Counted from the stretch's first letter, positions 1-11,522 are shown. The stretch: 64,000 nucleotides of DNA from Paracentrotus lividus (GCA_940671915.1 CALNVZ010003425.1:36354478-36418477); one strand, 5' to 3'. Notes: generated by a model from the sequence alone, not told the origin. Program-made: numbers and translations.

Positions 1-83
1 TTTCTACATGTCTAGAATAAATCATTTTGCCAGCTAGCTCAGTGGAGTAAGCTACCTTGTTACAAACAGCCTTTGGGAGCTAA
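1..83 (+). repeat. possible tRNA-derived SINE fragment
   Basis: The stretch at about 34-60 resembles an RNA polymerase III A box (TAGCTCAGTGGAGTAAGC), but no B box is readable before the next repeat begins. It may be the head of a truncated SINE or a chance match. The rest of this piece shows nothing else. Confidence 0.25.
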
Positions 84-1605
84 TGGTAGGGATGGCCACA
101 CAACAGCAAAAAGCCACTAGAACGGTTTCCACTTCACTGTATGGATGTAGTCACCCATGCATTTACAANNNNNNNNNNNNNNNNNNNNNNNNNNNNNNNN
201 NNNNNNNNNNNNNNNNNNNNNNNNNNNNNNNNNNNNNNNNNNNNNNNNNNNNNNNNNNNNNNNNNNNNNNNNNNNNNNNNNNNNNNNNNNNNNNNNNNNN
301 NNNNNNNNNNNNNNNNNNNNNNNNNNNNNNNNNNNNNNNNNNNNNNNNNNNNNNNNNNNNNNNNNNNNNNNNNNNNNNNNNNNNNNNNNNNNNNNNNNNN
401 NNNNNNNNNNNNNNNNNNNNNNNNNNNNNNNNNNNNNNNNNNNNNNNNNNNNNNNNNNNNNNNNNNNNNNNNNNNNNNNNNNNNNNNNNNNNNNNNNNNN
501 NNNNNNNNNNNNNNNNNNNNNNNNNNNNNNNNNNNNNNNNNNNNNNNNNNNNNNNNNNNNNNNNNNNNNNNNNNNNNNNNNNNNNNNNNNNNNNNNNNNN
601 NNNNNNNNNNNNNNNNNNNNNNNNNNNNNNNNNNNNNNNNNNNNNNNNNNNNNNNNNNNNNNNNNNNNNNNNNNNNNNNNNNNNNNNNNNNNNNNNNNNN
701 NNNNNNNNNNNNNNNNNNNNNNNNNNNNNNNNNNNNNNNNNNNNNNNNNNNNNNNNNNNNNNNNNNNNNNNNNNNNNNNNNNNNNNNNNNNNNNNNNNNN
801 NNNNNNNNNNNNNNNNNNNNNNNNNNNNNNNNNNNNNNNNNNNNNNNNNNNNNNNNNNNNNNNNNNNNNNNNNNNNNNNNNNNNNNNNNNNNNNNNNNNN
901 NNNNNNNNNNNNNNNNAAGGAGGAGAATTACCGACATTGACTGCTAACTACTTTACAAGTTTCGAACAAAGCCAGAAATGAATTAAAAGCTCAAGTTTAA
1001 TGCTTTGTCTTGAATTTATTCAATTCAAATCAACCAAGCATTTCTATATATGACAACAGGAAAGAGATATAGTAGACATAATGAGTGGCGTATAGTAGAT
1101 TATACAAAAAGATTATGGCGACAAAAGCAAACGATGTGACAGGTAGTTACCAGTATGATCCAAATAGACCACCGGTGAAAATAACTCCATAGGGCAGTTT
1201 AATTAGGAACACCTAAGACAATAGTGCATTTCATCGGTGTTGCTCAGAGTGAGGGTGGATAGGGAAGAAATTGTAACAACTGAAATGGCATGGAAACGTT
1301 CTTATGTTTTTCATCCAAACATTTTTTGTTCAAAAAATAGTTACATTAAAATATCCACTTTCCTTTCTGAATCGACCATGAGAAAATCCTAAGTCAAACA
1401 CCATCACACAAAGAAGATTGACACCGTATTGTTCACTATCAATTTTTCACAAGTGAAAAAGTGATCACCTTGCTGAGGTATTTCTAAGAAAAACTGCCAT
1501 CATTAAGAAAAAAAAGATTGATATTACCCTGTGCCAATGACAATCGAAAAGCTTTTTTATTGAAAATTTGCTATCCTCTGCCGTGTATATTGGAGTAGGC
1601 AGTGC
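84..1605 (+). mobile_element. DNA-element copy 1, interrupted by the assembly gap
   Basis: The 85 bases before the gap (84-168, beginning near GGGATGGCCACACAA) are the reverse complement of 28452-28535. The segment after the gap (about 940-1605) runs in the same direction as 27720-28440 at roughly three-quarters identity by eye. So the left part is a terminal inverted repeat and the right part is the body of one element whose middle is unsequenced; the right terminal repeat is missing here. No transposase reading frame is visible. The family is unknown; it looks like a non-autonomous DNA transposon. Confidence 0.6.
169..916. other. assembly gap (748 N)
   Basis: Unbroken run of N. The length is not a round number, so the gap was probably sized from read spans. 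It sits inside a repeat, which likely caused it. All long reading frames across it are artefacts. Confidence 0.99.
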
Positions 1606-1862
1606 TATGTAGTGTGTTGCCAAGTTTTCCAAGTCTGCAGGAAGTAAGATTTATCAATCTGTTTTTAGAAGCTATGGAGATGTTGAGAGGGCAAGAAGTT
1701 TTCTGGTCTCCAGCGGAGATCTGTCTACCAGTTAGAAAGACTGAGGTTAATCCTAATTTATACTACGTAATACATTTTGCTAAATCATTTTTTAGTTGGG
1801 GAGGGGTTCTAATATTATATGAAAAACTAGTACTCATAAAACTATTTTGTGATTGATTACAG
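1606..1862. other. unassigned sequence upstream of the first visible ARB2A exon
   Basis: No exon, repeat or RNA gene is recognised here. It is probably intron, because the next exon begins inside a codon. Confidence 0.5.
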
Positions 1863-1964
1863 GTAACGGAGATGGTCCAGTTAGAAAGAAGAGTCGCATG
1901 GAACAATCATCATCCTACCTATTCCCAACAACACTAGAAGACTTCAAGTACAAGTTTAATGAGA
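1863..1964 (+). CDS. ARB2A: ARB2A exon (N-terminal region)
   Basis: An acceptor (GATTACAG) and a donor (GTAGGT) bound this 102-base exon. It begins two bases before a codon boundary and ends one base into a codon. It encodes a basic patch (VRKKSR) and then FPTTLEDFKYKFNE, which matches the vertebrate motif F-P-D-T-L-E-x-F-x-Y-x-F-N-E that opens the conserved domain. The Met at 1898-1900 is in frame and could be a start, but the reading frame is open upstream of it, so an earlier exon is likely. Confidence 0.82.
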
Positions 1965-3803
1965 GTAGGTCTTATAAACTTATGAAAGATTCTTATGTCA
2001 AAAGTTGGTGTTCATTAATATCTACCTACTTTAATAATAATCCTCTCCCTTCATTGTACTTCCCTCTGTGCCTTTGAATAGGTAACTACATAGATGGCGT
2101 ACTTTAAATGCTATATATTATTATTATCACTTTGCCAACAAGCCTCTTGGACCAGCATCGTGTAAAAGCATTGGTTCAATGAGGGTCGGTCATTCTGGTC
2201 TAAGCAACTCAGAGGAGATCTATATATCCACAATTCAATATAAAAATTTGTTTATTAGAAATGGGACAATTATCCACATTTATCAATCATGTTTTAATAG
2301 GTCATTAATAATATACTATAGAAAGGAAAGTATTCCCATTTTCTTAGTTCTTGTTTGAGACCATAAACATGATATATTTCCTGTAAATTGTGTGCCAAGT
2401 ATGTATGAGCAACTCCTATTCCGGGTATATTCCTTGTTTCCAATGTGGTTACTATACATGTGACATTACTTGCATATATTTCCAGTCTCCTACACTCAAA
2501 TCAGTAATTAGCTCTTTTAGTAGCAGGCCTACTATTTAACATTTTGACAACTGCAATGAATAATTTGCCCCTCCTATTTTCTGTTGATCTTGGCAAAAGT
2601 ATAGAGGAGTGTATGTAGGCAACTATTATAGCATGCATGCATAAGCACTCCATAAATCTAGCTTTTGGGATTGTTGATGCCGGGCTTAGATCCTGTTTAG
2701 TGTGTAATACAATCATCACTTCCCTACCAGCATTCATATCAAGTATTGTCTTGTGGAGTTATATTACATTTCCTGACTTCATACAGACAAGATATGCATG
2801 CTTGTCTCCTTTAGCTGTGCTAAGTATGGGACCAAGTACAGAAACCAGAGTATTTATGGTGTCTTTATTGACGAAAGAACATGCAATTTTGTTATATTAA
2901 AAATGTTGAATCATTTGATTGTGATATAAATGCTGACTATGTTACTGCAAAGTGATTATAAATAAAACATCTCCCTATTTTTTTGTCTGTGTACAGAACA
3001 TTGACTGACTGTACAGTGGTGGACCAGGATTTTAAAATGGGGGGGGGGGGGCAAATTTTCTGTTTTTAACATGACTATAAATTACATTCAATGAGTGGTT
3101 TTCAAATTATGGGGGTGGGGGTTGTGTCCTCTGCGCTCTGGTCTGGATCTGCAACTGCTACATTTTAATTTTTCTGTGAATTCATCTAACCATCTCATCT
3201 TTCATTATGCCTAATGCCCTGTGAGGTCCTGCCTTTAAACCCTCAATGTCTACACAGTAGAGATATATGCAATCCGTCCTTCTTTTTTTCTTCTTTTCTC
3301 TGTTTGCTCATAGTACCAGAGATTTGGTATGTTAGGAGCAAGGACTTTGTTTTTTATTGAAGGTATTATGTATCAATGCTTGTATACTGCAAATTTCTTA
3401 CCTTTCAGTTTAGGCCTATACATGTATATTGTACTTCTGATTAAAATCTTTTGTTCCTCATTGCATGATAGAGGCTTTGGCCGTTAATGAAGAGTACAGA
3501 ACTTTGTAAGTCACTAAAAAGCTATTTTCTATTCTAAAAGATTTCTTTTTTATAACAGCTCCTTTAAAACTGAGAACAAGAACAACAGCAACAACAAGTA
3601 TCTTTAGAATCCCTAATTTAATTTGCATTTATATGTATTTTTCTTTGCATTTTTTAAAATAGTATTTTAGAAATTCTGTTGTAATAGTACCCTTTTTTTC
3701 TTCTGTTTTTTTTTTTTTTTTTTTTGCGTTGAATTGAAATTTAAATTGAATAATGGAAGCATATGGATTTAGATTGGAAATGTACATGATTGTTTATATG
3801 CAG
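1965..3803 (+). other. ARB2A intron
   Basis: No further exon seen. A piece at about 3012-3052 reads TGGACCAGGATTTT and then a run of G; this resembles, in reverse, the repeat terminus near 41770-41815. A 20-odd-base T run lies at about 3706-3725. The rest is AT-rich and unremarkable. Confidence 0.6.
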
Positions 3804-4032
3804 AAGGGTCAGCTGAGCACATGATCACAGGGAAGCCGTATGAGTTTGAAATTCAAGAAAGGAATCCCTACATATAACGCAGAGGGTATAGGCCTTAGGT
3901 AAAAGTCATATCATCTCAGCACGTCTATAAACTCCTGGAGCAGAGGCAAACCTAAGAGAATTGATATTCCGGATGAGTTAGGAAGTCTGTACTACCTGTG
4001 TGATGTTCCTGTGAAAGCTATGAAAGACATAA
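3804..4032 (+). CDS. ARB2A: ARB2A exon with frameshifts
   Basis: The acceptor TATATGCAG precedes the segment, and the first codon completes the split codon of the previous exon. The first frame reads EHMITGKPYEFEIQERN, equivalent to the vertebrate stretch around TGEPFVFNYRE. The match then moves between frames: VYKLLEQRQ in one, KPKRIDIPDELGSLYYL in the next, together covering the vertebrate YELLE...VSIP region. At least three small indels break the frame. They look like homopolymer errors (GGG for GG, AAAA for AAA) but could be real decay. The 3' border is uncertain. Confidence 0.68.
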
Positions 4033-4720
4033 CTATAGATTTAAATTGGATATTACTATAGAACTTTTGACTTATTTGAAGTACATGTTTTACTGAATTT
4101 ACATACATTACCGCCCGAGTTTAATGTTAACCTGTTTACACACTCGTGAAACATTAGCACACAAACGCGATATGGAAGGTTTGCAGGGAGTGTTGTAAAA
4201 CAGGTAAGCATTAACCTTTAGGGCAGTACTGTAAGACATATTTTTTTTTTTTGGGGGGGGGGGGGGAGGGGGAAGGGGAGGGGGGTCTCATCTGACGCAA
4301 TATTGGACTTTGTTATGGACTTTAAGTAATTATATCTACGCAATGGATCCATTAAAGGGTTTTCAAGCTGCAGTGATTAGTTTCTGAGCGGAATTCCAGA
4401 ATACACAACACTTTTGATAAAAAGCTGCCTAATCGATGCTGTTGGCTGCAGTTGGATAGAGGCAATAACCTAATAAAAAGGGAAGGTCGTAGGTTCAATT
4501 CCCCCCAAGCACGTCATAACTGACAGATGTTAAAAAATTTGGAGTTGCTTGCTACCCGCCGTTTTGGCATTTCAACAAGAAAGGGATGAAGTAACGTTGA
4601 TCGAGCGCTGCTCAGCTGGCCTGGCAGGGCTTAAGACCAATTAGGCAAAACAAAAATTTCAATTTTCAATTATTTCAATTGTTTTATATTTCCGCATTTC
4701 TTTCCATCTTCCTAGAACAG
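4033..4720 (+). other. ARB2A intron with T/G homopolymer block
   Basis: At about 4240-4285 a T run is followed directly by a long G-rich run. A possible SINE piece is at 4441-4502. Nothing coding was seen. Confidence 0.55.
4441..4520 (+). repeat. possible tRNA-derived SINE fragment
   Basis: GGTTCAATTCC at 4492-4502 is a good RNA polymerase III B box, and a weak A-box-like stretch (TTGGATAGAGGC) lies about 40 bases upstream. The cloverleaf does not close, so a functional tRNA gene is unlikely. Confidence 0.35.
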
Positions 4721-4915
4721 AGTCTACGAGAACAATGAGCACTTAAAGGGTTTGTGTTTGCCAGTAAGAATGCCTTGACTACGTAGGGACAAGCACTAAT
4801 CCCTGATCAATGGGGGCCCGTGCTGTTAGAGCGGCCGACGATGGGCAAGGAGGACTGATATCAATGACTGTTTAGAGTAGTGGCACCCAAGCTGCCATAT
4901 AATCAAGAGAGCTCG
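4721..4915 (+). CDS. ARB2A: ARB2A exon with frameshifts and substitutions
   Basis: One frame reads KGFVFASKNALT, matching the vertebrate SFIFMSEDALT. After an in-frame stop the match resumes in other frames as AVRA, then GQGG/ISMTV and SSGTQ, aligning with the vertebrate stretch from HGSGVVRAGQWARR to SGTQIPFIKRA. This is the strand-turn-helix part of the hydrolase-like fold that leads into the next exon. The order and spacing of the matches make homology convincing; the density of breaks makes this copy untranslatable as assembled. Both borders are approximate (acceptor near GAACAG, donor near 4915). Confidence 0.62.
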
Positions 4916-5749
4916 TACAGAGTGAATATGAGCATAGGGAGCGCTAAGGGATTTCAATAGCTTTTATAAGTTACACTATTTTAGAAAGACTTGAACATGG
5001 CGCAATAATTTTTCCTGAAGAAGGTGCAAAGTATTATCCCGGTAAATCTCAATAAATTTGTTGCAAGAAACATGCACCCATCAATAATGATTCATATACC
5101 CTAAAAATGCATATTTTGGATCTTATCAAATTATGAGTAAAAAATCATTTGAGCATCCCATTATACCAGATATTCAATTTTTGTGATTGCTGTAACTTAC
5201 AAACATCTGTCGCAGTGAAACGCCCCCAGATTTATATAAAAATCAATCAGCTCCCCCTTCATATTCTCCAAGAGGTCCACTCTGAATCAAATCTTTGTTT
5301 TTTTCTTATGCGAGTCCTTTCTCTCAAATTTGATTCTTCTTTTTAAATAATAATAATATAATAATAATATCCGGTTTCTTATAAAGCGCTTTATCTGTTA
5401 AAGACCAAAAGCGGCTTACAGTGAATATTATTACCGCCGGTCATTGGATTCATTTTCGATCCGCAACTTTACAAGGCACGAATTCTCCACTCCCTGGGGA
5501 AGTATTCCAGCCGGTCGCCTGTTAGGCGCACACCTACAAATGCATTTTTTCTTTTTCTTTTTGTACTGAGATTAGACTCTACCTATCAAGTACTGCATGC
5601 AAGTGACCCCATCAGGCGAAAGAGAGTTTAGGTCAGCTATAAAGGAACGGGGGTTGGCAAGAGTGGGCATCCCAGGAGGATGACTCATGGTCTCTTCCTC
5701 TCCACATTTAATGAATATTAAATGATTTATATATTTTTTTTTTATATAG
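4916..5749 (+). other. ARB2A intron
   Basis: Contains a LINE 3'-tail-like repeat (5346-5545). No other feature recognised. Confidence 0.55.
5346..5545 (-). repeat. solo LINE 3' tail (ATT repeat plus AGCGCTT motif)
   Basis: TAATAATAATATAATAATAA is followed by a stretch with TTATAAAGCGCTTTATC and AAGCGGCTTACAG. Read on the minus strand this is the same arrangement as the 3' end of the minus-strand LINE at 34912-34985. It is likely a 5'-truncated insertion or a non-autonomous element that borrows the LINE tail. Confidence 0.5.
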
Positions 5750-5827
5750 GATGGCTATGAGGTGCTTGTCATGAACACCAATGAAAACCGAGGTCCTGAC
5801 TCTAGAGGGGTCAGCCTTCCAATAAGG
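5750..5827 (+). CDS. ARB2A: ARB2A exon
   Basis: A polypyrimidine tract and TATATAG acceptor, then 26 whole codons, then GTAGGT. It begins DGYEVLVMNTNEN, which matches vertebrate EGYGVIVLNPNEN, the conserved beta strand and loop after the IKRA helix. Phase 0 at both ends. The sequence after NENR is unlike vertebrates, where this linker is also variable. The frame is clean, in contrast with the two preceding exons. Confidence 0.88.
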
Positions 5828-6571
5828 GTAGGTTATTTTCAAATTTAGAAGAAGGTATTTTTTATTAACTATTTTAATTTTGTCACAATTTATACAGATT
5901 TTAACTGGGTAACAGTTTTGATATATCTAAAAATACAATCTCTCAGATTTAGAATTTTATGTGAGATAGAGATAGCGAAATCTATGAAATAATTATTCGG
6001 ATGATTTATCTTAAGGGAAATAATATAGAGGGCATAAATGCGATAAATCTAATCTAACGGTCAAATTAAAATTTCCGCAAAGATTTAATGTGTAAAAAAT
6101 TGATGTAACAGTCATTGTAATCATTTACAGTTGGAGAGTATCATAAGTGACTTAGTAATTGATATTTTTTAATCTTACCAAAACTATACCCCCCCTTTAA
6201 AAGAGAAGAATCAAGTTATGTGTGCTACAAATTGATTTGGTGTGGAAAGGGTTAACAACATATGTGACTTAACTGCTCAGTTTTTCTCAAATTTTTTCAG
6301 ATAAATTTTGCTTTCAATACTTTACACTAAATTAATATTGATCATTTATTGCACTTACTAGCGGAAAATTACTAGATTAGGCTGTTTTTATAGAGATATT
6401 TTCTGATTAAAGCAAGCTAGAATGTACTTGGCATTACTGATATCTATCTCTTCCATTTTCCTCTTTGCATTATATTGAACATCATCAAAAATTCAAAATA
6501 TGAATTCCTCAAAGTAATTATTATTTATTTGTAGTTATTATTTTCTGTGATAATAATTTTTGTAATTCCAG
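5828..6571 (+). other. ARB2A intron
   Basis: AT-rich sequence with no recognisable repeat, RNA gene or exon. Confidence 0.6.
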
Positions 6572-6691
6572 AAAAGTGCTAGTCCATACGAGCATGGTGT
6601 CTACGTATGGGATCAATTTGTAGCCAATCGTCCAGTCAAACGAGTTGCAATAGTTGCACACAGTATGGGTGGTAGCGTCACAGAACACATA
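6572..6691 (+). CDS. ARB2A: ARB2A exon with nucleophile-elbow motif
   Basis: An exact 40-codon, phase-0 exon between TAATTCCAG and GTAAGT. It reads SPYEHGVYVWDQFVAN and then VAIVAHSMGG, matching vertebrate SPEEHAIYVWDHFIA and VFFVAHSYGG. AHSMG fits the small-x-Ser-x-Gly nucleophile elbow of alpha/beta hydrolases, so the Ser here is the candidate nucleophile. Whether Arb2-domain proteins are catalytically active is not settled, so enzymatic function is inference. Confidence 0.9.
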
Positions 6692-7511
6692 GTAAGTAAG
6701 ACTGAAAGATATTATAAGGATCTGACTTCCTACTCAATCATGTTTTGTAAATCTATATAGATTCTTTGAAATTACAAAAAATATTTAAGGGCTTTTTCTA
6801 TCACATTTTCTTTTGCAACTTTGAACACAATTATTTTTCTTTCGTCAAAAAGACTTTATATGAAAAGCAATGTGCCTGAAATTATTTACCAAAGATGTAT
6901 TATCTATGTTTGAATTTGTTGCGATTGCCAATTTGTATGGGATAAAAACTCTGATTTTGATTGTGTCAGAATATTGCCAAATTTTAATGATTAATTTAAT
7001 TTTCTTAATTCCTGATGCTTAGAATGAATGATGTATGAATGGGTATATTGTATGTAGAAATCTTTGCTCAATCTGCTGTTGCATCTGATATGTTTGTACA
7101 GGCTCGTAAGTTATTGAATCAAATGGAATCACTGTAAATTCCTATGTATAATATTCTTTATATCAAAGTATTATTAGTGTTACTAAAACTGTATTAACAT
7201 AATGTGCTATTTATTATTCATGATATGTTTGTTTATTGTAATTGGTCCATGCCAAGTTGAAGGTTGGAACCCTAAACCTCTGAAGTGGACAAAAAAGGGG
7301 GAAAATCAAGCTGAAAGAATCAGTGTGGGCCTGCAGCCCCATGGGTTCATACTGTAATTAATTTTTTCAATTTTTTACTCTCTATTGTAATTTTTGGCCT
7401 TGAGAACTTAAGGTCAAGTGGGTTTTCCCTCAGATTATTGTTTCAATGTTGGTATGGTCTCTTGTAACTTCATTCATTGCTGTGATGTTATTCTCTATGA
7501 TTGATCTACAG
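6692..7511 (+). other. ARB2A intron
   Basis: A decoy acceptor with exon-like start (TTTGTACAG then GCTCGTAAG) at about 7095-7111 mimics the true one at 7503-7520 (ATCTACAG then GCACGTAAG). It leads only to a short open stretch, so I do not call it an exon. Nothing else seen. Confidence 0.55.
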
Positions 7512-7628
7512 GCACGTAAGAGAGAGGAATCTTTCTTGAAGAAGGTATTTGTTGTTGCTTTCACTGACTCCATCCATAACCTTGGAATGTCTGGCATTTC
7601 ACATAAAATCAAGAGTTTCTTCGCCAAG
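7512..7628 (+). CDS. ARB2A: ARB2A exon with conserved TDS/HN motif
   Basis: Thirty-nine codons in phase 0, from the CTACAG acceptor to a GTAAAA donor. It reads VFVVAFTDSIHN, matching vertebrate VTAVALTDSVHN. The Asp and His of this motif sit downstream of the Ser elbow, in the order expected of a hydrolase acid and base, though assigning them as a triad is inference. The rest (KIKSFFAK) aligns with the helix before the C-terminal conserved block. Confidence 0.9.
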
Positions 7629-8259
7629 GTAAAAACAAAAATCTATTCATTTTATTTATTTATTTAATACAGTATAAAAAGACTATAGATATACATGATT
7701 TAAAGGTCCAAGGACCAAAACTAATCGGCCCGTATTCTGTTCCGGGGTTTAGAGTTGTGCTGTCGCACGAAAATAGTAAGGGTAATGAGACGAGAATGCA
7801 ACGCTGATTTGCACGCTTCTCTATGAAGCGTCAGTGATGCGTGCGTCCTATCGTACGAAGTAGATTCAGATGACGTCATTCGGGAATCAATTATGTACAC
7901 ACCATTTCTAAAGAATTCTTAAACTAGGGTATAGGTGGTTTAGAATTTGATATGGCTTTGCGAGTTTTATGTCGGAGGAAGCTAATTTATCTATTTCTCG
8001 TAAACTTGAAGTTAAAGGTTGTTAAAAACTTCTGTTAAGAATTAGGTGCATTATAAGAACTGTCCACACGATTAGATTAATTGCATGTTAATCATCAAAA
8101 ATGACATTTCCGACACGATTGAAGTGTTAGTTTGACTGACATATTGTAGAGAGGACAACTGACGCTAAAACCAACAATAAACTAATGTGGCCAGTCACTT
8201 GTCATTACACTGGAAAACGGATTTGGAACTAGTTTGAGACTAATTGAGAATGGTTTGAA

Positions 8260-8880
8260 ATGATTTTGGATGTTTTTTTGTCCGCAGACGTCTCAGAGAC
8301 GTCTCCGAGATATTCCACGACCAAGTGCGGCGATTTCATGTCACGACGGGGAGGCGGGGGGGGGGGGGGCAGAACACCCAAAAGTGAAAAAAAATACACT
8401 CAAAAATTCGCATACTTCGCACATTATGCAGAAACTAATGAAATTGATTGCGAGCGCGAAGCGCGAGCCGGAAATTTTGCCTTATAATAACATTTAGCAA
8501 TCTTATTTGACATACATTTACCTCTTTATTAGCTTCACAAGCTAATCACTACATAAAAATTGTTTCATTTTTAAAAATCGAAGAGGGGACGATCCCCCCA
8601 TAAAAATCGAGGGAGGGGGGACACGTCCACCCCCCCCCCCCCCGTCTCCCCGGGATCGCGCGAATGCTCGCGACAGAAAAAATATATATATATCGGAGAC
8701 GTCCTGGAGTATCCGAGTCGCCGGGACAAAGTGAGATACCACCTTTATGGTGGCGAAAATAGACATGGTTACGAATGTGTGTTTTTTCTGTCGTGGAGAC
8801 GTGTCTGATGAATACATAAAACAATTATGGGGACTCTCCGAGTGTTCGAGTCTCAGAGACATCTCCGCGACGTCAGATAC
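8260..8880. repeat. foldback-like repeat with G-run and C-run arms
   Basis: A G-rich run at about 8347-8370 and a C-rich run at 8622-8645 face each other around a middle containing GCGAGCGCGAAGCGCGAG. Several GAGACGTCTC-type words occur at both ends (about 8290-8310 and 8850-8870). This looks like a decayed palindromic element. Reading frames here are low-complexity shadows. Confidence 0.4.
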
Positions 8881-9629
8881 CACCTATACGTCCATTAATT
8901 CTACAGAGAAAAACAACACCATTATTTCAACTGAGAATGTAAACTAATGTTTTCTTTCAAAGACTATTGAATTATTAATGGCCACTTGACATAAAATACG
9001 CGCCACTCGATTTCTTTTTGCATATATTAGTGTGTTGCTATGTGAGACAAGAAACGTGTTTTCAGTCATAGCAACAAATAGTTATGCAAATTGGATTCAA
9101 ATACTAAAACGAGTAGTTCATTCAGGCAATTGGTTCTGCCCTGAATCTGAAACCTTTGTCCGTTGTCATTGTGCTATGTCAGCCATAACCTGGAACCGCT
9201 AAGCTTCAAAGAAAAGATAATCCGCGCTTTGATAATATACCTCGTTAAGCATGGATTACCTTTTTTCATCACAAATAAAAAGATTTCCCGCTCCATTTCA
9301 AATATAGCGAGCATCACATAACATACAACATGTACAAAATACACACAAAAGAATGGAAACAAATTCCACCATTTTCAAAAGGTCCATATTATTTAAACAA
9401 GTGGATAGTATTTAAACGCGATTGCGGAATATATGTCCCTGCCAATAATATAAATTCCCTTATATCGATAAAAGAAAAACGAAAAGTCAATTCTCTGTAT
9501 TCCTGTACAATTATACAACCAAAATATGTAAAAAGCTACAGAAAATGTTCCAATAGGCCTAATATTAAAAAGAATGCTCTACAGCTATGTAATTATGTAA
9601 TAAATGAAATAAGAAAATTCTAGAGAAGG

Positions 9630-10562
9630 TTGAAGGAGTGCATTTTGTAAGCAATTGTACAATATAGGCTAAAAAATCAGGGTCAAGGGTCAAAGGTCAA
9701 AATCTGTGAAGAAGTTTTGAAGCCATCACCTAGTGTATCATATAAAAGCTAACAAAATTGAAAATCGGATGAAAGATAGGAAGGAGTAGCATTTTGTAAC
9801 CAATGTACAATATAGGTCAAAAATCAAGGTCAGAGGTCAAAGGGGTCAAAAGTCAAAATTCCGTGAGGAAAGTTTTGTAGTCCTCAACTAGTGCTATATC
9901 TAAAGCAAACAAAATCGAAATCGGTTGAAAAATGGCGAAGGAGTAGCATTTTGTAACCATGTACATATAGGTCAAAAATCAAGGTCAAAGGTCAAAGGGG
10001 TTCAATAGTCAAAATTCCGTGAGGAAGTTTTGTAGTCCTCACCTAGTGCTATATCATAAAGCAAACAAAATTGAGTGATGAAAATAGCGAAGGAGTAGCA
10101 TTTTGTAACCAATGACAATAGTAGGTCAAAAATCAAGGTCAAAGGTCAAAGGGTCAAAAGTCAAAATTCCGTGAGGAAGTTTTGTAGTCCTCCTAGTGCT
10201 ATATCATAAAGCAAACAAAATCGAAATCGGATGAAAAATGCGAAGGAGTAGCATTTTGTAACCAACAGTACAATATAGGTCAAAAATCAAGGTCAAATGT
10301 CAAAGGGGTCAAAGTCAAAATTCCGTGAGGAAGTTTTGTAGTCCTCACCTAGTGCTATACTCATAAAGCAAACAAAATCGAAATCGGATGAAAAATGGCG
10401 AAGGAAGTAGCATTTTGTAAGCAATGTCAATACTAGGTCAAAAATCAGGGTCAGAGGTCAAAGGTCAAAATTCTGTGAAGAAGTTTTGAAGCCATCACCT
10501 AGTGCTATCATATAAAGCTAACGGAAACGAAATCGGATGAAAAATGGTGAGGGAGTAGCAAA
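9630..10562 (+). repeat. tandem satellite, unit about 153 bp, about six units
   Basis: Unit starts are marked by GAAGGAGTAGCATTTTGTAA at about 9635, 9780, 9936, 10088, 10241 and 10398, with a partial unit at 10550. Each unit carries two to four AGGTCA-type words, a TCCGTGAGGAAGTTTTG block, and a GCAAACAAAATCGAAATCGG block. Units differ by single-base indels. The array is followed by an ACACACAC tract and GTACGGAGCCCGTTTCATAG, probably the end of the element in which the units reside. Confidence 0.88.
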
Positions 10563-11522
10563 TTGAAGATTTTGATCACATACGGACGCACGAACACACA
10601 CACACACATACACACGTACGGAGCCCGTTTCATAGTCCCCTGCTCGAACTCGTTCGGCGGGGACAATTATTTGATAGATGTAGGGATTTCGAGGCCGAGT
10701 GGATATTGTTAATGAACATTGACGTTTTATTGTTTATGTGTATGGCTCTGTAAAGAGTTGAATATTTAAATAGTGGAAAATTTATATTTTACCCCTTCCC
10801 ATTATTACAACTTTTGCCCCTCCCAAATAAGAAAAAAAAAAAAAGAAAAAAAAAAAAAATAGTAATAAGAAAAAGATTGATGCGCATGCACCTAACGTGA
10901 GACTTTTGCGCATGCATGTAGTGTGATATCGGAATCAAATTCAACGTTTCATTGCTTTTGGCCAAATATGGGCACTTCACATTTGTGAAAGAAAAAATTC
11001 GTGGAGCTATTTAGGAGATTAATTCAAAAGAATAAAACTCCCTTTCCACCTCCCTGGTTAATTGTTCCCATCCCAGGCCACTGAATTGTTAATGAATGGG
11101 ACGTGATATTTGAAAATGCATGACAAGCAACAATGCACAACACTCGGCAGTCAAAGGATAAACAATCATTGTTGCGTCATTATTTCAATGGATTTCCGGT
11201 TTTATCTAGTGCATTTCAGTGCACTAGAAACTTCCAGCTGTACGGAAGTTGTACACGTTTGGGAGGTTTTTTTCGTCCTGGGAGTTTTTTCTCGTACGGT
11301 GCTATTGTTCGATTCTATTGTCAATTGCCGTACAACTCTAAAACCCGTAACAGAATACGGGCCGTCGTGTTTCCAATAGATTTATCAAGAAAAGTTAATA
11401 TAACAGTGTACAAACAATATATAGAACAAGTACAAAAAATATTGAAACATTAAAAAAAAAGTACATTTCAAACAGTATCACAATACTAAATCTATTTCTG
11501 GTTTGCAACTGTTTGGTTTGTT

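Larger units (their letters stand above)
7726..11364. repeat. 33-bp inverted repeat pair 3.6 kb apart
   Basis: 7726-7758 (starting CGGCCCGTATTCTGTT) and 11332-11364 (ending CAGAATACGGGCCG) are reverse complements with a few mismatches. They resemble the ends of a DNA transposon, but no clear target duplication flanks them and no transposase lies between. The related word AATACGGGCC also occurs at 16329-16338. Confidence 0.4.

Noticed and set aside
83..981. Four long open frames at the left edge
   Set aside because: They consist almost entirely of N from the assembly gap.
7095..7140. Possible extra ARB2A exon starting GCTCGTAAG
   Set aside because: The acceptor is plausible, but the frame is short, has no donor in range, and the true exon at 7512 has the same start and full homology.
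8260..8947. Gly-rich and Arg-rich frames on both strands
   Set aside because: Caused by G- and C-runs in the repeat; no conserved feature.
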